A stretch of 64,000 nucleotides of DNA. Source: a marine gamma proteobacterium HTCC2080 (GTDB taxonomy: Bacteria > Pseudomonadota > Gammaproteobacteria > Pseudomonadales > Halieaceae). Position 1 is the stretch's first letter; each line of letters begins with the position of its first letter. Below, piece by piece: positions 17,007-26,144 of this stretch. A model generated the notes under the pieces. It ran no database searches. It saw only the letters and a program-made list of their open reading frames with translations, and was not told where the DNA came from. The translations under genes were made by a program, and so were the position numbers. Where the stretch lies: assembly GCA_000169115.1 (NCBI GenBank), contig AAVV01000004.1:244855-308854 (forward strand), read 5' to 3'.

Positions 17007-18626
17007 TTAAATGTTGCGCAACCGATCCCGCAATTCATTCTTTCGAATCTTACCCGTGGTGGTTTTGGGCAACGGTCCAAACACCACTTTCTTGGGGCGC
17101 TTAAACCCAGCCAGTAAGGCCCGGGCATGATCGAGCAACTCTTGCTCGGTGGCCGTGCTGCCTTCAACTAACTCCACAAAGGCGCAGGGTGTCTCGCCCC
17201 ACTTCTCGTCGGCCATGGCCACCACCGCCACAAAATCGACGGCGGGGTGAGTATGCAGAGCATTCTCTACTTCGATGGACGAAATATTCTCGCCCCCCGA
17301 AATAATGATGTCCTTGGCGCGATCACGAATTTCAATGTAACCGTCGGGGTGCTGCACCGCTAAATCTCCCGACCAAAACCAGCCGTCGCGAAACGCAGCG
17401 TCGGTTTCTTCGGGACGCTTTAAATAACCCTTCATAACAATGTTGCCGCGAAAGACCACCTCGCCCTGGGTCTCCCCGTCTAGGGGCACCGGCAAGCTGG
17501 TCTCGGGGTCGAGCACGAGCACATCTTCTTCCAGCTCATAAGCCACACCTTGGCGCGCCTTGAGCTTCGATTGCTCATCGAGAGGCAACGCTGCCCATTC
17601 CGGCTTTTCAGCACAGACCACGGCGGGGCCATAGACTTCGGTCAGGCCATACACGTGGGTAATGGCAATACCCATTTGCTCCATAGCTTCAATAACCGGG
17701 GCCGGGGGCGGTGCCGCAGCGGTCATCATGCGCACTTTTTGGTCAAAAGGCTGACGCTCGTCGTTGGGGGCGCTGGCAATCATCGACATAATAATGGGCG
17801 CCCCACAGAGGTGAGTCACACCGTGCTCGGCAAAGGCCGCGTAAATGCCTTTGGCGGTGGGGCCGCGCATAAACACATGAGTACCCGCGAGCAGCGTAAT
17901 CGTCCAGGGGAAGCACCAGCCGTTGCAGTGAAACAACGGCAGCGTCCACAGATAGGTGGGGTGATGGGGCATTTCCCAGGTCACCACATTGTTAACCGAG
18001 TTGGTCCAGGCACCGCGATGGGAATACACCACCCCTTTGGGGTGACCGGTGGTGCCCGAGGTGTAGTTCAGTGCCAGGGCGTCCCACTCGTCATCGGGCA
18101 AGGCATAGGCAAAGTCTTCCGAGCCCTCAGCCAATAGGGCCTCGTAGGTCAGCGCGCCAATACACGCACCTCCGGGGCCCTCGGTATCTTCAATATCGAT
18201 CACCAACAGCTCGCGACCCGACAGGCGCACCGCTTCAGCGGCCACGGCAGAAAACTCGGTGTCCACCAACAACACCGAGGCCTCGCCGTGTTCAAGGATA
18301 TAACCCAGCGTGCTGGCGTCAAGGCGCATATTGTTGGCATTGAGCACCGCACCGAGCATAGGCACTGCGAGGGCACACTCGAGTGCTTCGGGTATGTTGG
18401 GGGCAATGAGGGCAACGGTATCGCCTTTGCTCACCCCGCGCTTTGCCAGCGCCGAGGCGAGACGTTTACAGCGCGCCGCCACCTCACCCCAGTTGCGGCG
18501 AATGCTGCCGTGTACCTGGGCGGGTAAGTTCGGATGAACCCGTTCGACACGCTTTAAAATTGACACCGGTGACAGCGGCGTATGGTTCGCCGCAGTCTTG
18601 GCTAACTCGGGGCCGTCAAACAGCAC
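17007..18626 (-). CDS. Acyl-CoA ligase, probable 3-methylmercaptopropionyl-CoA ligase (DmdB-like)
   Basis: 539 aa adenylate-forming enzyme. P-loop YTSGTTGHPKGVVYSHRG, GLTEVYGP (A5), SGDLAVQHPDGYIEIRDRAKD (A7/A8) and PKTTTGKIRK with the catalytic Lys near the C-terminus. GTG start overlaps the end of the DMSP-demethylase gene by 11 bases. DmdB converts methylmercaptopropionate, the product of DmdA, to its CoA thioester; the overlap with dmdA is the main reason for this call, since medium-chain and DmdB ligases are hard to tell apart by motif. dmdC and dmdD are not in this window. Alternative: generic fatty acyl-CoA synthetase. Confidence 0.75.
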   Translation of the reverse strand: MLFDGPELAKTAANHTPLSPVSILKRVERVHPNLPAQVHGSIRRNWGEVAARCKRLASALAKRGVSKGDTVALIAPNIPEALECALAVPMLGAVLNANNMRLDASTLGYILEHGEASVLLVDTEFSAVAAEAVRLSGRELLVIDIEDTEGPGGACIGALTYEALLAEGSEDFAYALPDDEWDALALNYTSGTTGHPKGVVYSHRGAWTNSVNNVVTWEMPHHPTYLWTLPLFHCNGWCFPWTITLLAGTHVFMRGPTAKGIYAAFAEHGVTHLCGAPIIMSMIASAPNDERQPFDQKVRMMTAAAPPPAPVIEAMEQMGIAITHVYGLTEVYGPAVVCAEKPEWAALPLDEQSKLKARQGVAYELEEDVLVLDPETSLPVPLDGETQGEVVFRGNIVMKGYLKRPEETDAAFRDGWFWSGDLAVQHPDGYIEIRDRAKDIIISGGENISSIEVENALHTHPAVDFVAVVAMADEKWGETPCAFVELVEGSTATEQELLDHARALLAGFKRPKKVVFGPLPKTTTGKIRKNELRDRLRNI

Positions 18627-19797
18627 TGGGCGCCGTGGCCGCGCTCAGCGAGGCGGCAGTAATTTGCTTCTTGGGGTCATAAAAAGGCTTTTCCACCACC
18701 GTAGCTAACCGCACACCGTCGGGCATGGCAACCGCTATTTCAGTGCCCAACGCTGCCGCGGCGCAGTCGACCATGGCCAGAGCAATGTTCTTTTTCAGCC
18801 GAGGTGAATACACCGCCGAGGTGACTTTTCCCACGGGAGCTTCGTCAACACTGAGTTCCCAGAATCGCGTGTTCGGCGCCGGCAACGCCTCGCCGTCAAT
18901 CTCAAGACCCACCTGCTGTCGGGTGACGCCGGCATCACGAATGGCGGTCAACGCCGCCTTGCCGACAAATTCAAGGTCGGTATCAATAGCCGCCCAGTGC
19001 CCCAAGCCCACTTCGAAGGGGTTGGTCTGGTTATCCATGTCGGCGTGGTAAGAGAGCATGCCGCCTTCAATGCGGCGAATGGTCGAGGTGTGGCCGGGCT
19101 TAAGCCCGAAGGGCTCCCCCGCCGCCATAATGGCTTCCCATAAATCATCGCCCCGGCTGCCATCGAGTAAGTAAATCTCATAACCCAACTCACTAGACCA
19201 GCCCGTGCGCGATACGATTAAAGGAATGCCATCTAGGGTGTATTCCCGCAGCCAGTAATACCGCAGGTCGGCAATGTCGTCGCCAAATAGTACTTTGGCA
19301 ATCTCCCCCGAGTTGGGCCCCTGCAGCTGCAACGGTGACACGTCGGGCTCGCAAATGTGTACGTCCATTCCCGCATTAACCGCCACGCCCTGAGCCCACA
19401 ACAAAATATCGCTGTCGGCGAGAGACAACCAAAACTTATCTTCTGCTAAGCGCAACAGCACCGGGTCGTTCAAGATACAGCCGTCGTTGTTAGTAATCAT
19501 GACGTACTTGCACTGTCCCACCGCCAGTTTCGAGAGATCTCTAGGGGTGAGTAACTGCACGAACCGGGCCGCGTCGGGGCCGGTAATTTGTACCTGCCGC
19601 TCTACCGCTACGTCGCAAAGAATGGCGGTGTTCACCAAGTTCCAAAAGTTTTGCTCGGGGTCACCAAAGTCACGGGGAATGTACATGTGGTTGTACACCG
19701 AAAAACTCTGGGCGCCCCAGCGCACCGTGGCGTCAAAGTAAGGCGACTTGCGTATTTGTGTTCCGAAACCAAATTCTTGTGATGGCTGGTTTGTCAT
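18616..19797 (-). CDS. dmdA: Dimethylsulfoniopropionate demethylase
   Basis: 393 aa from ATG 19797 (GGAG 7 bases upstream). A GcvT-fold tetrahydrofolate-dependent methyltransferase: SFSVYNHMYIPRDF, ERQVQITGPDAARFVQLLTPRD, VGQCKYVMITNNDGCILNDP, LRLAEDKFWLSLADSDIL and EPDVSPLQLQGPNS follow the DmdA pattern closely; SRTGWSSELGYEIYL is the shared GcvT motif. DmdA transfers a methyl group of DMSP to THF, giving methylmercaptopropionate. DMSP is abundant from marine phytoplankton. The overlapping acyl-CoA ligase supports the call. The closest alternative is another GcvT-family demethylase. Confidence 0.8.
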   Translation of the reverse strand: MTNQPSQEFGFGTQIRKSPYFDATVRWGAQSFSVYNHMYIPRDFGDPEQNFWNLVNTAILCDVAVERQVQITGPDAARFVQLLTPRDLSKLAVGQCKYVMITNNDGCILNDPVLLRLAEDKFWLSLADSDILLWAQGVAVNAGMDVHICEPDVSPLQLQGPNSGEIAKVLFGDDIADLRYYWLREYTLDGIPLIVSRTGWSSELGYEIYLLDGSRGDDLWEAIMAAGEPFGLKPGHTSTIRRIEGGMLSYHADMDNQTNPFEVGLGHWAAIDTDLEFVGKAALTAIRDAGVTRQQVGLEIDGEALPAPNTRFWELSVDEAPVGKVTSAVYSPRLKKNIALAMVDCAAAALGTEIAVAMPDGVRLATVVEKPFYDPKKQITAASLSAATAPSAV

Positions 19798-20127
19798 AAC
19801 CACACTCCACGATCTTATTGTTCATTAAACATTTCACTGACTTTCACAGTGATCCCATAGGGCCCTTAGCAGGGAAGCGTGCCCCCAAAACCCCGTAACG
19901 GTGCAAAGCAAAGCCTTGGTAGCAGGGCTCTCAGCGCTGTGTAAAACGCCGTATTCAAGGTTATCTACCACAGCATCGATACGCCTATTGGTGACGGCAA
20001 AGCCCTCACCCTCAGCAACCAAACCATAGCCTTGATGTGGCTTTACTCAACCGAGATGCTACGCCTAGACGTATACGGGAAACAGCCCCCAAGTGGCCCA
20101 ATAACGGCCTGTTTGGGGATGAAAACG
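19798..20127. other. Promoter region of dmdA
   Basis: 330 bases between the end of rimK (minus) and the dmdA start (minus). No convincing gene; a 62-codon minus frame here starts with TTG, lacks a ribosome site and shows no conserved motif. It should contain the dmdA promoter, but I cannot point to a clear box. Confidence 0.4.
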
Positions 20128-21333
20128 TCAGTCGGCGACGCTGCCGCTATCGTCTAGTTCAGGGAGGTCTTGGGGCACCGGACGACGGCGCCTTCGGGTG
20201 CGCTGGGGAATCATGCCGCGCATGACTTCGAGCTTGCCGAAACACAGCAATTTGTCTTCGGCTTCCAACTCACGACTGAGGCGGGGGTTAGGAATTACCC
20301 GGGTTGCTCGGTACAGCGTGAGTACGTTGAGCTCGCGATCGTTGAGCTGAAAGTCGGCCACAGTTTTGCCGACAAACTCGGAGCCCTCGGGAATATAAAT
20401 TTCACTCACCCCGTAGCCCTTACTCACCGTTAAGCGCTGACGCACGTCGATCTCGGGAAAGTCGACTTGGGCGGCAATGTAGTCGACCACCGCCCCGGCA
20501 ATATCCAGCTCGGTACAGCTTTCAATGCCCTCCAACCCAGGGGAGGAATTGACTTCCATGACCTGGGGGCCGTCTTTGCCTTCGAGCATATCGACTCCGG
20601 CTACGTTGAGACCCATGATTTGGGCACAGCGTACGGCGGTCTCGCGATATTCGTCGTCGAGCTCAACGGGCTCGGCAATACCACCCCGGTGCACGTTACT
20701 GCGAAATTCCTGACCCTGAGCCACCCGGCGCATGGCAGCCACCACTCGGTCACCGACCACAAAGGCGCGAATATCTCGTCCCTTACTCTCGGCCACAAAT
20801 TTTTGAATGAGCACGTTTTGCTTCTGGCTTTGCAGCAATTCAATAATCGACTCGGCCTGCTTGACGGTGTCGGCCAACAGCACACCAATGCCCTGAGTAC
20901 CCTCAATAAGTTTAATCACCACCGGTGCGCCACCTACCCGTTCTATGGCCGGTAACACGTCTTTCTTGTCGCGAACGAAGCTGGTTCGGGGAATACCAAT
21001 ATTGTGTCGACTCAAAATTTGCAGGCTGCGCAGCTTATCCCGGCTATTCAAAATACCGTGGGCAGTGTTCGCGCAAAAAATGCCCATCTCCTGAAATTGC
21101 CGCACCACCGCCGTGCCGTAATAGGTAACCGAAGCGCCGACTCGGGGTAACACCGCGTCGTAGTCGCTCAACTGCCGTGTGCGGAAATACAAATCTGGCG
21201 AACCTCGGTCGAGGTCAATCGAAAAATTAAGGGTATTGAGCACCTTCACCTCGTGGCCGCGCTGCTCGGCGGCTTCGCGAAAACGGACGGTGCTGTAGGC
21301 CCTGGGGGCACGGGAAAGAATGGCGAGTTTCAT
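20128..21333 (-). CDS. rimK: RimK-type glutamate ligase with C-terminal TrkA-C domain
   Basis: 401 aa. Residues 1-290 are the RimK ATP-grasp ligase: MKLAILSRAPRAYSTVR, NSRDKLRSLQIL, PVVIKLIEGTQGIGVLLAD, LIQKFVAESKGRDIRAFVVGD, and MEVNSSPGLEGIE. RimK adds glutamates to the C-terminus of ribosomal protein S6. About residues 310-375 (VSEIYIPEGSEFVGKTVADFQL... LLCFGKLEVMRGMI) are a TrkA-C/RCK-C ligand-binding domain, absent from E. coli RimK, followed by a basic RTRRRRRP tail. The added domain may sense a small molecule. The gene is divergent from rimB. Confidence 0.85.
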   Translation of the reverse strand: MKLAILSRAPRAYSTVRFREAAEQRGHEVKVLNTLNFSIDLDRGSPDLYFRTRQLSDYDAVLPRVGASVTYYGTAVVRQFQEMGIFCANTAHGILNSRDKLRSLQILSRHNIGIPRTSFVRDKKDVLPAIERVGGAPVVIKLIEGTQGIGVLLADTVKQAESIIELLQSQKQNVLIQKFVAESKGRDIRAFVVGDRVVAAMRRVAQGQEFRSNVHRGGIAEPVELDDEYRETAVRCAQIMGLNVAGVDMLEGKDGPQVMEVNSSPGLEGIESCTELDIAGAVVDYIAAQVDFPEIDVRQRLTVSKGYGVSEIYIPEGSEFVGKTVADFQLNDRELNVLTLYRATRVIPNPRLSRELEAEDKLLCFGKLEVMRGMIPQRTRRRRRPVPQDLPELDDSGSVAD

Positions 21334-21488
21334 GAGTAGCTAACCGGGTTGGTAGTAATATTAAGCCTCCCTGAGTGGCAGCTACCTCTTCAGCCAATCA
21401 GAACGGGAGCGAGACTTTAGAGCATGCCATTGAAATCGCAAGCCAATAACTGCCATATTGCACTATTGCCCCAACAAGGGGTCTTGCA

Positions 21489-21989
21489 GTGAGCGACCCC
21501 ATGGTTCGAAAACCCCGGCGCGGCCCCAAACCGCCCAAGGTCATTATTGGTTGGCAAGAGTGGTGTGCCCTGCCCGATCTCAATTTACCCGGCATTCTGG
21601 CCAAAATCGATACCGGGGCAAAAACCTCGGCGCTACACGCCGTAGACATACGTCCTAGCGACAAGGGCGACGACTGGCTCGACTTCAAAGTGCACCCTGT
21701 GCGGCGACGACGCCGCCCGGCGATTCAGTGTTCGGCCAAATGCATCGAATACCGCAAAATCACCAGCTCCAACGGTGAAACCGAAAAGCGCCCCGTTGTA
21801 GAAATGCAGCTAGCCTTGGGAGGCCACACCTTTCTCACCGAGGTCACGCTCACCAACCGTGACGATATGGGCTTGCGCATGCTCATTGGCCGGCAATCGC
21901 TGAAAAAGCGTTTTATTGTCGACCCCAGCCTATCGTTTTGCTGCGGCACCGAAGACGAAGCCGAGCTCTATCCGAAAGTCAGCCGGTAG
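21489..21989 (+). CDS. rimB: RimB-type retropepsin-like ATP-dependent zinc protease homologue
   Basis: 166 aa. IDTGAKTSALHA near residue 45 is the aspartic-protease DTG loop of the COG4067/RimB family, and LRMLIGRQSLKKRFIVDP is the second conserved block. RimB trims polyglutamate tails made by RimK in Pseudomonas-type systems, which fits its place head-to-head with rimK, 155 bases apart. GTG 21489 follows AAGGGG with good spacing; ATG 21501 is the alternative. A strong terminator follows at 22064. Confidence 0.8.
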   Translation: MSDPMVRKPRRGPKPPKVIIGWQEWCALPDLNLPGILAKIDTGAKTSALHAVDIRPSDKGDDWLDFKVHPVRRRRRPAIQCSAKCIEYRKITSSNGETEKRPVVEMQLALGGHTFLTEVTLTNRDDMGLRMLIGRQSLKKRFIVDPSLSFCCGTEDEAELYPKVSR

Positions 21990-22063
21990 TGCCTGAGGGA
22001 ATAACGGGTAAAACGCTGGAAATCTGGAAATCTGGAAATCGAAAGATACTAAAAACAACAGAA

Positions 22064-22093
22064 GGGCCGGCACGAAATACCGGCCCTTTTTTT
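22064..22093 (+). terminator. Rho-independent terminator after rimB
   Basis: A 7-bp perfect GC stem GGGCCGG/CCGGCCC (22064-22070, 22080-22086) with a 9-base loop is followed by a run of 7 T. It lies between convergent rimB and the PQQ dehydrogenase and may act in both directions, although the A-run on the other side is broken. Confidence 0.85.
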
Positions 22094-22100
22094 GCTGAAC

Positions 22101-24323
22101 TCAGTTAGCTGACACGCTAGGCGCTGCCGGCGCTGTCGCTTCGCCCCGAGCTACTGCGTCCCAGGCCTGCTTAACCACGTAAGCACGAATAGCATCGGTC
22201 TCTTCTTTAGTGAGACGATCACCCACACCTACCATGCCCCGGGCACTGAGAGCGCCATCGCGAACCACAGTGTCCCAAGCGGCATCGCTAGAGGTCATTG
22301 CAGACCACCGTAAATCGGGCAACACCCCTGAACTGATCGCAAAGGCACCGTGGCACCACTGGCAATTGCCAGCGAACAATTTAAGACCTTCGGTATGCAG
22401 CGCCTCGTCACCAATAGGCTGGCTCTGGGGTGTACGGGCTATGCCGTTTTCCAGAGGCTTGGGTAACACACCGTCACCGCCAATTTTGAAGGTAATGACC
22501 CGTCCGGTTTCGGCCGCCACGGCCTCCTCGAAGACCACGCCGTAGACCATGGCAATGGTGCTGCCCCAGCCAGAAAGAATAGTCACATATTGCTCGCCAT
22601 CGACCTCATAGGTCATGGGTGCTGCGCCGGGTCCACCGACTAGGCCGTGGGCCCAAACACGCCCACCGGTTTCAGCGTCGTAAGCCACCAGCTCACCCGC
22701 CTTATTGGCTTGAAAGATCAAACCGCTAGCGGTTGAAAGTGTGCCGCCGTTAAAAGGTACGGGGAACGGTACCGCCCAGCGGGCTTCACCTTTCACCGGA
22801 TCCCAGGCCAGCAGCGAACCGCCGCCCATTTCACGCAGCCCTTCAATACCCCCCGCAGGAATCTCTAGTGGCCAGCCCGCATCTTCACGGTAACCAATGT
22901 TCCAATTGCTCTTAATGGGGTCATCAGGATCAGGCTGGCTATACACCAATGGCCAAATGTTGGTGGGAATATAAACAAGACCCGTGTCGGGGTTGTACGA
23001 CATGGGGTGCCAGTTGTGGGCACCGGTGGGGCCGGGCAGCACCACAAAATCTTTGTCGAGGCTGCGGGCCTCGGGCACTTCAATAGGTCGACCGTTTTCA
23101 TCAATGCCTGTGGCCCAGGTCATATCGGTAAAGGCATCGGCCGACAGCAACTCACCCGAGGCTGCGTCTAAAACATAGAAGAACCCGTTCTTGGGGGCCT
23201 GCATGACAACGCGGCGCGGCGCACCATCCACACCGAGGGGCAGGTCAGCCAACAGCATGGGCTGGGTTGCGGTGTAGTCCCACATATCACGTGGAGTGGT
23301 TTGGTAGTGCCACTTGTAGGCACCGGTGTCGGCATCGACCGCCAAAATTGACGACAGGAACAGGTTGTCACCGTTGCCCTCAGGGTCCCGAATCGCTGCA
23401 TTCCAAGGGGAGCCGTTGCCCACACCCAATAACACCTGATCGTTGACGTGGTCATAAACAATCGCGTCCCAAACCGTACCGCCACCGCCATCGGTGGTCC
23501 AAGCGCCGGTGTCACCCCAGGTCTCATTGGCCAGTTTGGCGAAAATCTCATCCGAGATGGCGCCGTCGGGCTCTTTGTTGGGGTTGGGCACCGTGTAAAA
23601 ACGCCACACCAAATCGCCGGTATCGGTATCGTAAGCAGTCACATAGCCACGCACACCCAGCTCGGCACCGCCATTACCAATAATAACTTTGTCCTTAATC
23701 ACTCGAGGCGCGCCGGTAATGGTGTAAGGCTTGCTTTGGTCAACGGTGACGTTGCTCCAAACCACAGCCCCCGTCTTGGCGTCCAAAGCCTCCAGTCGAC
23801 CGTCGAAGACGCCGACAAATACCTTACCTTCGTACACCGCCAAGCCGCGGTTCACCACGTCACAGCAGCCTTTGGCCGCGTCTTCGCCCGAAACCTCTGG
23901 GTCATAAACCCAAATCTCTTCACCCGTGCGGGCGTCGAGGGCATAGACCACCGACCACGAGCCGGTAACGTACATAACACCGTCCACCACGATAGGCGTT
24001 GCTTCCACGCCCCGGGGCTTTTTCATATCGTAGACCCAGCCAATACCCAGCTCGGACAAGGTGTCTCTGTTGACCTTGGTCAAACTCGAGTGGCGGGTTT
24101 CATCGTAAGAACCGCCATAAGTAAGCCACTGCTCGGGCTGTTCTGCAGCGTTGTCCAGCCGCGCCTGACTCACCTCGGCCATGGGTCGCGATGCTTCGGC
24201 TACCGCCGCCGGCTCGCTAGCTGCACTATCGGTCGGTGCTGCCACTGTGGCTTCTTTATCGCCACAACCCACTAGTAGGGCAAGGCCCACGGTTCCAATA
24301 AGCAATTTGGTTTGATTTATCAC
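22101..24323 (-). CDS. PQQ-dependent quinohemoprotein alcohol dehydrogenase
   Basis: 740 aa, GTG start after GAGGAT. An N-terminal lipoprotein-like signal (GLALLVGCGDKE, lipobox LVGC). The eight-bladed PQQ propeller has WLTYGGSYDETRHS, GVEATPIVVDGVMYVTGSWS, the vicinal cysteines GCCDVVNRG that stack on PQQ, and DMWDYTATQPMLLADL. The C-terminal cytochrome c domain carries CQWCH near residue 655 with the ligand Met in GMVGVGDRL. This is the type II ADH architecture: periplasmic alcohol oxidation feeding electrons to the respiratory chain. PQQ biosynthesis genes are not in the window. Substrate unknown. Confidence 0.88.
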   Translation of the reverse strand: MINQTKLLIGTVGLALLVGCGDKEATVAAPTDSAASEPAAVAEASRPMAEVSQARLDNAAEQPEQWLTYGGSYDETRHSSLTKVNRDTLSELGIGWVYDMKKPRGVEATPIVVDGVMYVTGSWSVVYALDARTGEEIWVYDPEVSGEDAAKGCCDVVNRGLAVYEGKVFVGVFDGRLEALDAKTGAVVWSNVTVDQSKPYTITGAPRVIKDKVIIGNGGAELGVRGYVTAYDTDTGDLVWRFYTVPNPNKEPDGAISDEIFAKLANETWGDTGAWTTDGGGGTVWDAIVYDHVNDQVLLGVGNGSPWNAAIRDPEGNGDNLFLSSILAVDADTGAYKWHYQTTPRDMWDYTATQPMLLADLPLGVDGAPRRVVMQAPKNGFFYVLDAASGELLSADAFTDMTWATGIDENGRPIEVPEARSLDKDFVVLPGPTGAHNWHPMSYNPDTGLVYIPTNIWPLVYSQPDPDDPIKSNWNIGYREDAGWPLEIPAGGIEGLREMGGGSLLAWDPVKGEARWAVPFPVPFNGGTLSTASGLIFQANKAGELVAYDAETGGRVWAHGLVGGPGAAPMTYEVDGEQYVTILSGWGSTIAMVYGVVFEEAVAAETGRVITFKIGGDGVLPKPLENGIARTPQSQPIGDEALHTEGLKLFAGNCQWCHGAFAISSGVLPDLRWSAMTSSDAAWDTVVRDGALSARGMVGVGDRLTKEETDAIRAYVVKQAWDAVARGEATAPAAPSVSAN

Positions 24324-24665
24324 GACTATCCTCTTTTTTTGTTTTTTACGAGGGCTCCACCTCTAAGGGTGCATCGATATGGGCGCAACCCGAGCATCTA
24401 CCGGATGACGCTCCGCAGGGAGGTAGTCACGACGGTCACTAGGCATTCTCGGATTACCTCTATGTTCCCTCAGAGATGGAGCGACGAGTGCCTGTCCCCC
24501 AGTAGCCAAACACTCAGGGCTAAGATTAGTCGGCCACCGGGCCCGGTGCAACCACGATGACTAACAGCCAAAAGAACGGCCCCTGAAACAGTCGCCAACG
24601 TCGACCCTAAGCCAGACAATGAGTTAGGGTGTGGCGATCGCGCATACATTAGGAATCTTTCCTTC
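24324..24665. other. Divergent promoter region with a 14-bp perfect palindrome
   Basis: 342 bases between the divergent PQQ dehydrogenase and AGCS genes. CACCGGGCCCGGTG (24535-24548) is a perfect 14-bp palindrome and could be an operator for either gene or a hairpin. No coding frame convinces me. Confidence 0.45.
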
Positions 24666-26018
24666 ATGACCTCGCTAGAACTGTTTTCACAACGCTTTGC
24701 TGAACTGGTTTGGGGAACCCCCCTAGTGGTTTTGCTGTTGGGCGGAGGCTGCTTTTTCCTAATTTTGTCCCGGGCACTGCCCTACCGTCATTTGGGCCAC
24801 GCACTGAACATACTGTTGGGTCGCTTCGAAACCCCCGACCAACCGGGAGAACTATCTCATCAACAGGCCCTTGCGGCAGCGCTGTCTAACACTATGGGGC
24901 TTGGTAACGTTGCGGGCGTCGCCTTGGCAATTGTCGCGGGAGGCCCCGGGGCCGTGTTTTGGATGTGGATGTCGGCGGTCATTGGTATTGCCACCAAATT
25001 CTTTACCTGTTCGCTGGGGGTCATGTATCGCGGCACCGACAGCTTGGGCCAGCTGCAAGGCGGGCCTATGTACGTTATTCGCGAGGCCCTGCCCCGGGCC
25101 TTCTACCCCTTGGCCGTTATGTTTGCCCTGGCGGGACTCATTGGCACCCTGCCCTTGTTTCAGGCCAACCAGCTCACGGCCTTAATCAGCGATGCCGTAT
25201 TTTCAGGTAACCCTCCCGTCTGGTCAGGCCCCGTAACAGGAGTAGCCCTCGCTGTTGTGGTAGGCAACGTTATCTTTGGCGGGCTGCCCCGAGTTGCCAA
25301 GGTTGCCGTGACGGCCTTACCCGTTATGGTGGTCGTCTATCTGGCCATGACGCTTTGGATTGTGATCGTCCATATCACCGAAGTTCCCGCCGTACTCATA
25401 AGCATTGTCAGCGAAGCCTTTCAGCCGACGGCCATTGGCGGCGGCATGCTAGGGGTAATTTTGATTGGTGTCAGCCGCGGCGCTTTTTCCAACGAGGCCG
25501 GCGTCGGCACCGAAGTCATGGCCCATGGTGCCGCCCGCACCGGTGAACCCATTCGAGAAGGGTTACTCGCCGCACTGGGGCCCATTATCGATACCCTGAT
25601 CGTGTGTACTTGTACGGCACTGGTGATTTTACTGGCCGGCGATTGGCAGGCACCGGGTGACTTATCGGGTATTACCCTCACCGCCAATGCCTTTAGAGCA
25701 GAAATGGGACTGCCCGGCATACTGGCACTGAGCTTTGTCGCACTGGTTCTCAGTACCACCACCATGTTTACGGGCTGGTATTACGGCGCCAAGTGCTTTG
25801 GCTTTTTGGTAGGAGCCCAGTGGCAACCCTACTTTCGCTGGTTTTTTATTGCCGCGGTGGTCTTTGGTGCCTCGGTCAGTATCGAGTTGGTCTTCAACCT
25901 TATATCGGGCAGTTACGGGTTAATGGCAATTCCCACCATGGTTAGCACGCTGGTGCTGGCGCCCAAAGTGATGGTCGCCGCGAGAGATTACTTTGAGCGT
26001 TTAGGGCGTCGGTCATAG
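24666..26018 (+). CDS. Sodium:alanine/glycine symporter (AGCS family)
   Basis: 450 aa with about 10-11 membrane helices. AGCS signatures: QALAAALSNTMGLGNVAGVA, GGPGAVFWMWMSAVIG, LGVMYRG, GGPMYVI, and the conserved SRGAFSNEAGVGTEVMAHGAA loop. Members take up alanine or glycine with Na+. AGGAA lies 9 bases before the ATG. It is monocistronic between divergent and convergent neighbours. Confidence 0.9.
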   Translation: MTSLELFSQRFAELVWGTPLVVLLLGGGCFFLILSRALPYRHLGHALNILLGRFETPDQPGELSHQQALAAALSNTMGLGNVAGVALAIVAGGPGAVFWMWMSAVIGIATKFFTCSLGVMYRGTDSLGQLQGGPMYVIREALPRAFYPLAVMFALAGLIGTLPLFQANQLTALISDAVFSGNPPVWSGPVTGVALAVVVGNVIFGGLPRVAKVAVTALPVMVVVYLAMTLWIVIVHITEVPAVLISIVSEAFQPTAIGGGMLGVILIGVSRGAFSNEAGVGTEVMAHGAARTGEPIREGLLAALGPIIDTLIVCTCTALVILLAGDWQAPGDLSGITLTANAFRAEMGLPGILALSFVALVLSTTTMFTGWYYGAKCFGFLVGAQWQPYFRWFFIAAVVFGASVSIELVFNLISGSYGLMAIPTMVSTLVLAPKVMVAARDYFERLGRRS

Positions 26019-26144
26019 GCTTCTCATAGCAGGCTGACAGCGACCGAGCATTTAGTGGTGGGTCGTGGGTCAGATTAGGAACTACTAAAGTCTTGCTGAG
26101 ACGAGCGCGCCGTCGAATAACAGCGCGCTTTGGTTAAACCGACG

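Noticed and set aside
19834..20022. 62-codon minus-strand frame upstream of dmdA
   Set aside because: TTG start, no ribosome site, no motif; more likely promoter DNA.
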